A stretch of DNA of 64,000 nucleotides from Mycobacterium sp. JS623 (GTDB lineage Bacteria > Actinomycetota > Actinomycetes > Mycobacteriales > Mycobacteriaceae), in contig NC_019966.1 in NCBI RefSeq assembly GCF_000328565.1, forward strand, positions 5,022,001-5,086,000, written 5' to 3'. This document shows, piece after piece, positions 34,181-45,324 of this stretch. Numbering within the stretch: the stretch's first letter is position 1; the number at the start of each line of letters is the position of its first letter. Under the pieces are notes generated by a model that saw only the letters and a program-made list of their open reading frames with translations, was not told where the DNA came from and did no database searches. A program made the position numbers and the translations under genes.

Positions 34181-35563
34181 CTACACCGGCACAGGGATTC
34201 GCTCCTGTGGCGGCTCTTCGGCGTGCGGGGCGCGATCGTCATCAATCATGGTGAGCTCGTCGAACGGGTCCTCTCCACCCAGCACGGCGTCCACCTTGTC
34301 GCGGTCGATCGTCTTGGTCCACGAGCCAACGAGCACTGTCGCGACGGCATTACCCGAGAAGTTCGTCACCGCGCGGGCTTCGGACATGAACCGGTCGATG
34401 CCGACGATCAGGCCGACGCCGTCCAGCAGGTCGGGGCGGTGGGCCTGCAGGCCCCCGGCCAGCGTCGCCAGGCCTGCGCCGGTGACACCGGCGGCGCCCT
34501 TGGAGGCGACGATCATGAAGACCAGCAGACCGATCTGCTGACCGACGGACATCGGGGCGCCCATCGCGTCGGCGATGAACAGCGACGCCATGGTCAGGTA
34601 GATCGCGGTGCCGTCCAGGTTGAACGAGTAGCCGGTCGGCACCACGACACCGACGGTGCTGCGGTCGACACCGAGGTGCTCCATCTTCGCGATCAGCCGC
34701 GGCAGCGCCGACTCCGACGACGACGTCGAGAAGATCAGCAGGTACTCGCGGGCCAGGTAGCGCACCAGCTTGAAGATCGAGACGCCGGACACCACGCGCA
34801 GGATGACGCCCAGTACGCCGAACACAAACAGCACACAGGTGATGTAGAAGCCGAGCATCAGCGTCAGCAGCTGGGTGACGGCGCTCCAGCCGGTCTGGCC
34901 GACGACGTTGGCGATCGCGCCGAACGCGCCGATCGGGGCCAGCCACAGAATCATGACGAGCACCTTGAAGACGAGCTTCTGCAGATGCTCGATGCCGCGC
35001 AGGATTGGCTGGCCCTGGCGACGCATCGCCTGCAATGCGAATCCGACGAGCAGCGCCACGAACAGCGCCTGCAGCACGTTGCCCGCCGTCAGCGCGGAGA
35101 ACAGCGTGTCGGGAATGATGTGCTGGACGAAGTCCATGAGGCCGCCGGACTCATGCGCCTTCTCGGCGAGTTCGGCGCCCTTGCTCGCGGTCTTTTCGGT
35201 GATGTGCATGCCGCTGCCGGGGTGGATCAGGTTGCCAACCACCAGGCCGATCGCCAACGCGAACGTCGACATCACCAGGAAGTAGACGAACGCAAGACCG
35301 CCGACCTTGCCGACGGTGGCGGCTTTGCGCACCGAGCCGATGCCGAGCACGATCGTGCAGAAGATGACCGGCACGATCATCATCTTGATCAGGCTGACGA
35401 ACATCGTGCCGAGCACGCCGACGCTCTTGCCGACCTCGGGCGCCACCAAGCCGACAACGATGCCGGCAAGCACCGCGCCGATGACGGCGATGTAGAGCCA
35501 GTGGGTGCGGTCGCGGCGGCGCGGCGGCTCGGATACCGGCTGCCTTTCCAAACTCGTGGTCAT
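34181..35563 (-). CDS. dctA: C4-dicarboxylate/proton or sodium symporter DctA
   Basis: A 460-residue DAACS-family transporter that imports succinate, fumarate and malate. About eight helices plus two re-entrant hairpins are suggested; signatures are STSSSESALPRLIAKME (HP1), GYSFNLDGTAIYLTMA, SKGAAGVTGAGLATLAGG (HP2) and the final DRFMSEARAVTNFSGNAVAT. ATG at 35563. Divergent from a CitA/CitB-type two-component system, with 93 bases between, which very probably controls it in response to dicarboxylates. Confidence 0.92.
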   Translation of the reverse strand: MTTSLERQPVSEPPRRRDRTHWLYIAVIGAVLAGIVVGLVAPEVGKSVGVLGTMFVSLIKMMIVPVIFCTIVLGIGSVRKAATVGKVGGLAFVYFLVMSTFALAIGLVVGNLIHPGSGMHITEKTASKGAELAEKAHESGGLMDFVQHIIPDTLFSALTAGNVLQALFVALLVGFALQAMRRQGQPILRGIEHLQKLVFKVLVMILWLAPIGAFGAIANVVGQTGWSAVTQLLTLMLGFYITCVLFVFGVLGVILRVVSGVSIFKLVRYLAREYLLIFSTSSSESALPRLIAKMEHLGVDRSTVGVVVPTGYSFNLDGTAIYLTMASLFIADAMGAPMSVGQQIGLLVFMIVASKGAAGVTGAGLATLAGGLQAHRPDLLDGVGLIVGIDRFMSEARAVTNFSGNAVATVLVGSWTKTIDRDKVDAVLGGEDPFDELTMIDDDRAPHAEEPPQERIPVPV

Positions 35564-35656
35564 GCGTCCCTCCAGGTCGAATTGCAAAAGTGGTCTGCAA
35601 GGATGTTCGGCGAGGACGTGAGCCAGGTCACGTTTTAGTTCATTACGTTCAGGAGC

Positions 35657-37240
35657 GTGCGCTTGAACAGGTCGCGGCCCGGGTCCATCGGCCGCCCGCG
35701 GCCGTGGTCCCTCGCCACCCAGGCGATCGTCCTGCAGATCCTCGTGATCGCCGTCGTCGTGCTGGCAGGCAGCGCGCTGGCGTTGTTCGACGCCGCCCGC
35801 GACGGTGACAGCGCCGCGCGTCAACAAGTGCTTGGCATCGCCACTGCGCTGGCCGATTCCCCGTCGACGGCCGCAGCGATCCAATCCGGGAGGGCCACAG
35901 AGACTTTGCAACCGGTCACCGAGGCCGTCCGCAAGAACACCGACATCGCGTTCATCACGATCATGGCGCCCGACCGGACGCGCTTCACCCACACCGACCC
36001 CACGCAGATCGGCGGGAAGTACATCGGCACCATCGACCCCGCGCTGCGAGGCGACACGTTCACCGAGGTATACACCGGCACGCTGGGCCCTTCGATCCGC
36101 GCGGTCGCGCCGGTGCGCGATCGCAGCGGGCACATCGTCGGACTGGTCTCGGCGGGCATCCTGCAGCAGAGCCTGGCCGATCGCTGGCGCACGCAGGTGC
36201 CGACCATCGTCGGGGTCAGCATCGGTGCACTGGCGATAGCCCTTGTCGGGGTGTGGGCGATCCGGCGGCGGTTGTTGCGTCAGACGCACGGCCTGCGGCC
36301 CGACGAGCTACGGGTCATGTACGAACACCACGATGCGATCCTGCATTCGGTGTCCGAAGGACTGATCGTGTTGGACCGCAACGGCGTGGCGGTGGTCAAC
36401 GACGAGGCGCGCAGGCTGCTGGCGCTACCGCCCGGCCCGGTGGATCGGTCGGAACTGCCGGAGTTCCTGCGTACTTACAACCCCGGGGCGCGCGACGAGG
36501 TGCACGTGACCGAGAATCGGGTGCTGGTGGTCAACCGCTCCCACATCGAGAACGCGCCACGCGACTCCGAAGTCGTCACCATCCGCGACCGCACCGAATT
36601 ACAAGGCGCGCTAGGAGAACTCAGCTCGCTGAAGGTGCTCACCGATACGTTGCGCGCGCAGGCGCACGAGGCAGCCAACAAGCTGCACACCATCGTCACG
36701 ATGGTCGAGATGGGCCGCGCCGACGAAGCCGTCACGTTCGCCACCAACGAACTCGAGCTATCCCAGCAACTCGTCGACCGGCTTTCCAGCGCCGTCGGCG
36801 AGCCTGCTCTGGTGGCCCTGCTGCTCGGCAAGACGGCCCAGGCCGACGAACGGGGTATCGAGCTGACCGTCACCGAGGAGACCCATCTGCCGTCGAACGC
36901 CGACGATCTCGCGCTGTCAGGCCCGGAGATGGTCACCGTGCTCGGCAACCTGATCGACAATGCGATGGACGCCTGCGACCGCGACGACCCGTGGATCGAG
37001 GTGACGGTCGCGCAGGACAACGGCACGCTGTTGATCCGGGTGGCCGACAGCGGCCCCGGTATGGACGCCGAAGCCTTCGAAAAGGCCATGCAGCGCGGTT
37101 ATTCGACGAAATCCGGCTCTGACGCCGAACAGCACGGTCTGGGTCTGGCGTTGGTTGCGCAGGTCGTGAAACGACACAACGGCACGCTGACCGCCGATGT
37201 GACCTACGGTTCGGTGGTGACAGTGACGGTGAAATCGTGA
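35657..37240 (+). CDS. CitA/DcuS-type sensor histidine kinase
   Basis: A 527-residue sensor. One helix near residues 22-45 (AIVLQILVIAVVVLAGSALAL), an extracytoplasmic PASp domain to about 178 (FTHTDPTQIGGKYIGTID, SAGILQQSLADRW), a second helix (IVGVSIGALAIALVGVWAI), a cytosolic PAS domain (ILHSVSEGLIVLDRNGVAVV), the phosphoacceptor His337 in LRAQAHEAANKLHTIV, and an ATPase domain (NLIDNAMDACD, DSGPGM, HGLGLALV). This order is that of CitA/DcuS/DctB-like citrate or C4-dicarboxylate sensors. GTG at 35657 follows AGGAGC. Overlaps the response regulator gene as GTGA. Confidence 0.9.
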   Translation: MRLNRSRPGSIGRPRPWSLATQAIVLQILVIAVVVLAGSALALFDAARDGDSAARQQVLGIATALADSPSTAAAIQSGRATETLQPVTEAVRKNTDIAFITIMAPDRTRFTHTDPTQIGGKYIGTIDPALRGDTFTEVYTGTLGPSIRAVAPVRDRSGHIVGLVSAGILQQSLADRWRTQVPTIVGVSIGALAIALVGVWAIRRRLLRQTHGLRPDELRVMYEHHDAILHSVSEGLIVLDRNGVAVVNDEARRLLALPPGPVDRSELPEFLRTYNPGARDEVHVTENRVLVVNRSHIENAPRDSEVVTIRDRTELQGALGELSSLKVLTDTLRAQAHEAANKLHTIVTMVEMGRADEAVTFATNELELSQQLVDRLSSAVGEPALVALLLGKTAQADERGIELTVTEETHLPSNADDLALSGPEMVTVLGNLIDNAMDACDRDDPWIEVTVAQDNGTLLIRVADSGPGMDAEAFEKAMQRGYSTKSGSDAEQHGLGLALVAQVVKRHNGTLTADVTYGSVVTVTVKS

Positions 37241-37926
37241 TCAGCGTGCTGATCGTCGAGGACGAGCCGCTGATCGCCGAGGCGCATCGTACGTATCTCG
37301 GTCGGCTGTCGGGGTTTTCAGTCGTCGCTGTCGCACACACCGCCCGCGATGCCATGCGCGCCGCGTCGGAAGCGCTCGCGGCCGAGACGCCAATTGATTT
37401 GGTGCTGCTCGATATTGGACTGCCCGACGCCAACGGCATCGCGCTGGCGTCGGGCCTGTCGGGCCTGCGCCCTGCACCAGACATCATCGCGATCACGTCC
37501 GAACGTGATCTGGAGATGGTGCGGGCCGCCGTCGGCCGCGGCGCGCTGGCTTATCTGCTCAAACCGTTCACGTTCGCGGCGTTCCGCGACCGACTGGAGC
37601 GCTACCAGCGCTACCGCGAGGCATTGCCTGCAGGCACCGATGCTGCCAGCCAGGCCGAGGTCGACCGCGCACTGGCCGAATTGCGGGTCAGCTCAGACAG
37701 ATCCGCTGCACCCAAGGGCGCCGCGCCGGGCACCAACGACGAAATCGCCCGTGCTGTCCGGGATTCCGTCGACGGCATTACCGCCGAGGAGGTGGCCAAG
37801 CAGATCGGTGTGTCACGGGTGACGGCCTGGCGTTATCTCGAACGCCTCGCCGACGAGGGCACGGTCACGCGGCAGACCGACTACGGCAAGGCCGGCCGCC
37901 CGAAAACCCGCTACACCTGGCGCTAG
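37237..37926 (+). CDS. CitB/DcuR-type response regulator
   Basis: A 229-residue regulator. Receiver domain residues 1-120 with phosphoacceptor Asp59 (DLVLLDIGLPDANG) and Lys in YLLKPF; the C-terminal part has a winged HTH of the CitB type (ITAEEVAKQIGVSRVTAWRY, DYGKAGRPKTRYTW). GTG at 37237 overlaps the kinase stop. The most likely target is the divergent dctA. Confidence 0.9.
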   Translation: MISVLIVEDEPLIAEAHRTYLGRLSGFSVVAVAHTARDAMRAASEALAAETPIDLVLLDIGLPDANGIALASGLSGLRPAPDIIAITSERDLEMVRAAVGRGALAYLLKPFTFAAFRDRLERYQRYREALPAGTDAASQAEVDRALAELRVSSDRSAAPKGAAPGTNDEIARAVRDSVDGITAEEVAKQIGVSRVTAWRYLERLADEGTVTRQTDYGKAGRPKTRYTWR

Positions 37927-37965
37927 TCCGTTACCCCTCCACCCCTCCACCGCTGCACCCCTCTA

Positions 37966-38030
37966 CCGCGAGCGACCGTGTCTGCACGCCGCCACGCCGC
38001 GTACGGCCGTACAAACGCGGTCGCTCGCGG
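37966..38030. repeat. 23-bp palindromic element between convergent genes
   Basis: The arms 37966-37988 (CCGCGAGCGACCGTGTCTGC and ACG) and 38008-38030 (CGTACAAACGCGGTCGCTCG and CGG) are inverted repeats with three mismatches, with a second small palindrome (GTACGGCCGTAC) at 38001-38012. It lies between the convergent regulator and propeller genes, and its CGCGAGCGACC arm recurs in the 1661-1722 element. Confidence 0.7.
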
Positions 38031-38042
38031 GAGTGCGAGCAC

Positions 38043-39098
38043 TCAGGCGGTTACGGGCTCCAGTGCACGCTCCCGCAGCGCGATCGGCTCGGTGGCCACA
38101 AGCTGCGAATAGAACGTCGGCAAGGTCGAAGCGACGGTGAAGACACCGACATGGCCGTCGTAGTCGGCGACGACGAGCCTGCCACCTTCGGAAGTCACTG
38201 CGACACAAGAGGGTCGAGCGTCGATCGTGATCTTGGTGACCACCTGATGGGTCAGCGTGCAGACCACCGCGACATGGTCGTAGTCGACGATGTACGCGCG
38301 GGTCTTGTCTGGGCTCAGCGCCATCTGTGTGGGAGCGCCGACGCCGAGCTCGATGGTGTCGGTGATCCGGTTGGTCGCCATGTCGATGACGCTGACGGCG
38401 CCTCCGCGCTCGCGATCCGACGTCAGGACATACGCGGTGCCGTCGGCGAAGGCGACGTCGCGGATCGGCGACCCGACCCACACCTTGCGATCGACGCGTG
38501 TGGTCTCGGCGTCGACGACGACGAGCTGACTGCCGCGGGCGTCGGTGGTGGCGACATACAGCCGCTTGCCGGTCGGGTCGACGGTGATGGCGTCGATGCC
38601 GATGCCGGCACCGGACGCGATGTCGATGGTGCCGACGCGCTCAGCGGTGGTGTCGATGACAGCGACGTCGACGTGGCTGTCGCCAGTGCGGCCCGCATAG
38701 ACGCGCTTGCCGTCCGGGCTGATGGCCAGGGCGGTGACGCCGAAGGCCAGCGGGTATGACGCGATGACGGTCCTGGTGTTGGTGTCGACCACCGAGACGC
38801 AGTCGTATTTCGCGGACGTGGTGCTCACGTAGGCGCGGTCAGCCGAGATGACGACGGCAACCGGCTCGCCGGGGACCCCGACCGTCTGCTCGAGGACGAG
38901 TCCATCGGGGTTGACGAACGAGATGCTGTCGTGGCCGTGATTGGTGACGACGACGACGTCGCCAGCGGCAATGTCGCCGATCGGCCCGCGCCGGACGGCG
39001 ACGCGTCCCACGGCAGCGACGTCCGGGTGGATGTGCGCCTCGTTATTCACATGCGAATCAGTAGTGCTCTTTGGCAACAAATAGTTAGCCATCTTCAT
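38043..39098 (-). CDS. YVTN/YncE-type beta-propeller protein
   Basis: A 351-residue seven-blade-type propeller without a signal peptide. Repeating units include RAYVSTTSAKYDCVSVVDTN, ISPDGKRVYAGRTGDSHVDV, VDPTGKRLYVATTDARGSQL, LSPDKTRAYIVDYDHVAV. Such proteins act as binding scaffolds or lyases; no catalytic set is recognisable. The ATG at 39098 has GGAGGT five bases away. A 440-base AT-rich gap lies upstream, suggesting complex control. Confidence 0.8.
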   Translation of the reverse strand: MKMANYLLPKSTTDSHVNNEAHIHPDVAAVGRVAVRRGPIGDIAAGDVVVVTNHGHDSISFVNPDGLVLEQTVGVPGEPVAVVISADRAYVSTTSAKYDCVSVVDTNTRTVIASYPLAFGVTALAISPDGKRVYAGRTGDSHVDVAVIDTTAERVGTIDIASGAGIGIDAITVDPTGKRLYVATTDARGSQLVVVDAETTRVDRKVWVGSPIRDVAFADGTAYVLTSDRERGGAVSVIDMATNRITDTIELGVGAPTQMALSPDKTRAYIVDYDHVAVVCTLTHQVVTKITIDARPSCVAVTSEGGRLVVADYDGHVGVFTVASTLPTFYSQLVATEPIALRERALEPVTA

Positions 39099-39541
39099 CG
39101 GTACCTCCGCCGGTATGGGCGTGCACCGGCCCTAGATTGCAGGTCATCTGCGCCTGTTCGGCGCGATCTGCGTCGAGTCTAGCGACGAAAAAGCGCGTTA
39201 CGAGCGGGTGACATGGCCAATCCGCGGAAATTGCGCCGAACCTCTCAGGCGCAGCTTAAGAAACTCTCCGTTATGTAGTTGTTATGTTGTGCTGGCAACG
39301 CGATTTCCCTTGTTGATCAGGGTGTTCGACGTTACGGCAACCCGTTGACGATCATCTATTTCCGACTTTTAAATAACGGATTCTTATGTTTCTGAGCGAA
39401 AGTGAGCGGTAGATCACACCCGACACGACAGCAAACTTTCCGACGCCCGTCATGTGTCGCACACGTTGGCGCGACGGTAGATATGCGCGCCCAGGGGGAA
39501 ACTATCCCCAGAGATTGCTGTGTTAGCTGGATCACAAAAGT
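39099..39541. other. Intergenic region, AT-rich, no gene found
   Basis: About 440 bases between the propeller gene start and the YkvA gene stop. 39220-39420 is clearly less GC-rich than the rest of the window, with runs such as CGACTTTTAAATAACGG and GTTATGTAGTTGTTATG. No convincing frame is seen on either strand; it probably holds the propeller gene promoter and possibly an untranslated RNA. Confidence 0.4.
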
Positions 39542-39955
39542 TCATTTGCCGTTCAGCCGACACAGTCTGTTGAGGGTCGCGAGCCCCTCCGGGGCGCCCG
39601 GCCAGTGCTTGGCCAACGCGTCGGGTCCTGCACTGCGCGTCACCGAGCGCAGCGCCAGCGCGACGATGATCGCGTCGTCGGCGTAACCGAGCACCGGAAC
39701 GAAGTCCGGAATGAGGTCGAACGGCAGTGCGAGATAGCCGAGGAGCAGCAACAGCCTGATCCGGACGCCACGCGGAGTTGCCGGGTCCGCGGCCAGACGC
39801 TTGATCAGGCGGATCAGGTCGGGCAGCAGCCGCAGGGCGTCCTTGAGGTCGTAGTCGCCGGGCTTGGTCAGCCACAGCACAATCGCAAGCACGCTCCAGA
39901 TCAGCACCAGCCCGCCGACGATGCCGAGCGGAATCGTCCACCAGTCGTGCCACAC
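39542..39955 (-). CDS. YkvA family (DUF1232) membrane protein
   Basis: A 137-residue protein with an N-terminal helix (IPLGIVGGLVLIWSVLAIVLWL) and the DUF1232 core, RIRLLLLLGYLALPFDLIPD and FVPVLGYADDAIIVALALRS. The motif PxDLIPD and GYxDD are family hallmarks. Function unknown. Stands 17 bases downstream of the lysin B-like gene on the same strand. Confidence 0.85.
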   Translation of the reverse strand: MWHDWWTIPLGIVGGLVLIWSVLAIVLWLTKPGDYDLKDALRLLPDLIRLIKRLAADPATPRGVRIRLLLLLGYLALPFDLIPDFVPVLGYADDAIIVALALRSVTRSAGPDALAKHWPGAPEGLATLNRLCRLNGK

Positions 39956-39972
39956 GACTCAATGATCGGGGG

Positions 39973-40989
39973 TCACGGCCCGCCGGTGGAGCCTATCGCG
40001 ACGATCTGCACCGCGCGGTCGACGGCGGTGACGCCGTTGAAGTCCGGCCAGTCGCCGTAGTGGATGTGCGGGTTGCGGATCAAGAAGTCACCGACGACGA
40101 TCGACGTCTTCACCACCTTCGCGAACGTCTCCGGCGTGTTCGCGAGGTTGAGCAGGGCGAGGAACTCGTTGCTCTGGATCAGCGTGAAGATCTTCAGTGC
40201 GAACGGCAGCTCGAGCTCGAGCGGGGTGAGCGCCTCGTAGCCGAGGTGCAGCAGCGTATCGTCGGTCGTCGTCGCGTACATGTCGCCATCCAAAACGAAA
40301 TCGTATGTGCGCGAACGGAACTGCTCAGGCGTGTAGATGCCGGAGATGCCGGCTCCCGGTGGGTTGTTGCCTAGCAATGTCGGACCGGGCGGACGACATG
40401 GACTGCCGAAAGTGATCACCTTGAGCAGATCGCCGGCGCGGTGCGCAAGCGGCTGACCGGGCAGCATCAGCCGCAGCGTGCGCACCACCACCTCGGCCCC
40501 CTGGCTGTAGCCGCAGAGGTAGAACTGCCCGGCATTCATCAGGATCAGCCGCATCAGTTCGGCGACACCGTCCGCGACCGATTCGTCGTAGCTCAGGAAC
40601 GGATTCGGATACAAGAAGCCCGCCGCGGGATATCCGACGGGTTGATTGCGGACCAGACCCATCTGCTCGACACGCCAGCCCACATCGAACGGCGGCCCCT
40701 GGAACGGCGTGGCCCAGGTGCCGGAGGCGCAGTAAAAGAAGGGCAGATTCGTGGGCAACGGCGGGGGTTGGTCGAAGTTGAGGCCGAGCCGGCCGAGCGT
40801 CCGCGGACCCGCGATGCCGTCGACCACCAGCCCGGCCCGTCGCTGGAATTCGCGGACCACCGCGGTGGTGCGCAGGCCGTAGATTCCGTCGACGACGAGG
40901 TTGGAGTACAGCGGATAGTCGCGGTTCAGCCGGGCCTGCAACAGCCGGACAAGATCATTACTATCACCCGGTCGCAACACAACTGCCAT
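39973..40989 (-). CDS. Lysin B-like mycolyl esterase with peptidoglycan-binding domain
   Basis: A 338-residue protein. Residues 8-66 form a PG_binding_1 domain (GDSNDLVRLLQARLNRDYPL, YGLRTTAVVREFQRRAGLVV). The rest is an alpha/beta hydrolase of the cutinase/lysin B group with nucleophile Ser162 in CGYSQGAEVV, a likely acid in DFVLDGDMYATTTDD, and histidine in NPHIHYGDWP. Mycobacteriophage lysin B cleaves the mycolate-arabinogalactan ester. No signal peptide is visible, as in phage lysins. No holin, lysin A or other phage gene lies nearby, so it is a resident gene. Confidence 0.78.
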   Translation of the reverse strand: MAVVLRPGDSNDLVRLLQARLNRDYPLYSNLVVDGIYGLRTTAVVREFQRRAGLVVDGIAGPRTLGRLGLNFDQPPPLPTNLPFFYCASGTWATPFQGPPFDVGWRVEQMGLVRNQPVGYPAAGFLYPNPFLSYDESVADGVAELMRLILMNAGQFYLCGYSQGAEVVVRTLRLMLPGQPLAHRAGDLLKVITFGSPCRPPGPTLLGNNPPGAGISGIYTPEQFRSRTYDFVLDGDMYATTTDDTLLHLGYEALTPLELELPFALKIFTLIQSNEFLALLNLANTPETFAKVVKTSIVVGDFLIRNPHIHYGDWPDFNGVTAVDRAVQIVAIGSTGGP

Positions 40990-41127
40990 ACATCGACGTT
41001 ACGCCGAATTCCGTTCAGCGGTAACGGAATTGGGTGCTGGCCGAACGAGCAACTTCAGGCGCCATCAGGCAAACGGCGTTACCGTCGCGGTTTGGCCGTC
41101 CACGCCAAACTGCGCGAACGCCGTCCT

Positions 41128-41316
41128 TCAGGACTTGCGGCGTCGCGTCGCGCCGACAACGAGTGCGATGCCGATGACCGCGACGATCGGGCCGATGATG
41201 GACCAGGTTGTCGTATTACTCATCGGGCTGCCGCCGACGACGCCGAAGCCCTGCAACGCCCAGAGCGTGCCGAACAAGAAGACGACTACGCCGATAACGA
41301 TGGTGGCAATACGCAT
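41128..41316 (-). CDS. Small two-helix membrane protein
   Basis: A 62-residue protein: IATIVIGVVVFLFGTLWALQ, a short loop with SPMSNTTTW, then SIIGPIVAVIGIALVVGA and a basic C-terminus RRRKS. The ATG at 41316 gives a compact two-helix product; the frame is open further upstream to 41403 but those residues look non-coding. Not recognised beyond that. Confidence 0.65.
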   Translation of the reverse strand: MRIATIVIGVVVFLFGTLWALQGFGVVGGSPMSNTTTWSIIGPIVAVIGIALVVGATRRRKS

Positions 41317-41469
41317 GGTTTCACTGTAGGCCGCACCTGCTGTGGTGCCCCCTAGGCTCGAAAGATCGCTGAGGGTCGTGCGCAAACCTTCGACCACAGC
41401 CATGTGTGCAATTTCGAGCGTAGAGACGCGGCGACGGTATGAGGCTGGCGGCCGGCAGACCCCCTTCGG

Positions 41470-43736
<2,267 letters not shown>

Positions 43737-43969
43737 GGGTTGTGCCCCGTTGAACGCCGCAATGGCTAGGTCGTAGATCGGTTGGGGCGCCTTCGACGGC
43801 GCACCGGCGGCGAACGGCGGGTGCGGATGTAGACAACCAGCGGAGGGGTCCGACCTTCTTTGGCAAAGTCATAAATAGTGCTTGCTCGTGTCTACGCGCG
43901 GAATACGGACGAGCCCCGGCATTGTCTCCGCTAGGCGTGGCCGAAGGTCTCGATGGAAAGGACACCGCG

Positions 43970-44701
43970 TTGACTCGACTGACGGAAAAGGCCGCATTGG
44001 TGATCGGCGGAGCCAGCGGCATCGGACTGGCAATCGCGGAACGCTTTACCGCCGAGGGCGCAGCCGTTCTGATCACCGGGCGACGCCAAACCGACCTCGA
44101 GGAGGCATTGACACGCATCGGATCCGGCGCCCGCGCCGTGGTCGCTGATCCAAGCCGTCGAGCGGACTTGCAGGCAGCGGTTGAAACGATGAAGCGCGAC
44201 GCCGGGCGCATCGATGTACTCGTGGTCAACGCTGCAACCTCCATTTCCGCGCGAATCGACGACGCCACCGAAGAGGACTTCGACCGGCAGATGGAACTCA
44301 ACGTGCGAGCGCTGTTCTTCGCGGTCCAACTCTCGCTGCCCTTGATGGGAAAGGGCGCGGCCATCGTCCTCATTGGGTCGATCGGTGACCAGCTCGGCAC
44401 GGAGGGCTACGGCATCTACAACGCCAGCAAGGCAGCCGTGCGGTCACTGGCGCGGACCTGGACCGCCGAGTTGGCACCGCGCGGCATCCGGGTCAACGTG
44501 GTGAGTCCGGGACCAACCGACACCGCGATGTTCGCCTCTGTGTCCGATGACATTCGCGCCTCGCTGACCGCCGCAATTCCGATGGGACGATTGGGTCGTC
44601 CTGACGAGATCGCCTCAGCCGCACTGTTTCTCGCAAGTGACGACAGCAGTTTCGTGACCGGTGCCGAACTGTGCGTCGACGGTGGAATGGCTCAGGTGTG
44701 A
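43970..44701 (+). CDS. SDR-family oxidoreductase
   Basis: A 243-residue short-chain dehydrogenase: VIGGASGIGLAIAERF cofactor loop, LVVNAATS, catalytic Ser in IGSIGDQLG and Tyr/Lys in YGIYNASKAA, PGPTDTAMF. The TTG at 43970 is preferred because AAAGGA lies eight bases upstream and the product starts TRLTEKAALVIGG after Met; 43922 is the alternative. It overlaps the convergent TetR gene by ten bases and probably belongs to the same accessory module as the P450. Confidence 0.83.
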   Translation: MTRLTEKAALVIGGASGIGLAIAERFTAEGAAVLITGRRQTDLEEALTRIGSGARAVVADPSRRADLQAAVETMKRDAGRIDVLVVNAATSISARIDDATEEDFDRQMELNVRALFFAVQLSLPLMGKGAAIVLIGSIGDQLGTEGYGIYNASKAAVRSLARTWTAELAPRGIRVNVVSPGPTDTAMFASVSDDIRASLTAAIPMGRLGRPDEIASAALFLASDDSSFVTGAELCVDGGMAQV

Positions 44702-45324
44702 CCGCTTTCGTGAATCGACAGCGACGCCATCCGTGGATAAAGGATCGCTGGACCGAGCCATCGCGCAACAAAGCGACGTAGTGCAATTTCGTCGCGTTGC
44801 TGCCCGGGATCGGTCAGGAGGGACTGCACAGTGCGCAGGGTCATTTCGGCGAGCTCGCCGAGCGCGGTGGTGTCGAAGCCGTGAAGTTTCCAATCGACAT
44901 CGAGGCGCTGGAAGACCGACAAGCAAAATGCAATCGCTGTGTCGGAGGTCAGCGAGGTAACAGCTTGGCCCTCCGGTCGATTGGTCAACAGGCTCTCCAG
45001 CTGTGGATCGCCGGTGAGGTTTTCGACTCCGAAGGAAACGCATTCGACGACTGCAGTGACCGGGTCGTTGAGTCCGCGGACGTGTTCTACGAGTTGGTCG
45101 ATGAATCCGTTGACCGCACGCATCGAGCTGGCGATGAGCAGCGCGTCGGCATTGGGAAAGTACCGGTAGACCGTCTGGCGAGTGACACCGAGCCTGCGGG
45201 CGACGTCGGCAAGGCGAATCCCTGATCCGCGTTCGGCGACCTCTTCGTCTACCGCAGTCAGAATTCGCGAGATCGCCTCTTCGTCCGATGAGGGAGTCAG
45301 ACCCGCCCAGCCACGACTACGCAT
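44692..45324 (-). CDS. TetR-family transcriptional regulator
   Basis: A 210-residue repressor-type protein with the N-terminal HTH IRLADVARRLGVTRQTVYRY (about residues 36-55) followed by FPNADALL, and a helical ligand domain. ATG at 45324 overlaps the upstream P450 stop by eight bases, so it is co-transcribed with the P450 and probably controls it through the palindromes at 46684-46710. Confidence 0.88.
   Translation of the reverse strand: MRSRGWAGLTPSSDEEAISRILTAVDEEVAERGSGIRLADVARRLGVTRQTVYRYFPNADALLIASSMRAVNGFIDQLVEHVRGLNDPVTAVVECVSFGVENLTGDPQLESLLTNRPEGQAVTSLTSDTAIAFCLSVFQRLDVDWKLHGFDTTALGELAEMTLRTVQSLLTDPGQQRDEIALRRFVARWLGPAILYPRMASLSIHESGHT

Noticed and set aside
34223..35638. A 471-codon plus-strand frame opposite dctA
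   Set aside because: Repetitive Gln/His/Asp/Arg composition typical of antisense frames; dctA on the other strand is certain.
39973..40989. Prophage remnant around the lysin B-like gene
   Set aside because: Neighbours are ordinary chromosomal genes and no other phage function is present.
43737..43860. Minus-strand coding remnant ending PIYDLAIAAFNGAQPSAGLV
   Set aside because: It reads like a protein C-terminus, but it has no start, no recognisable family and is too short to call a pseudogene.
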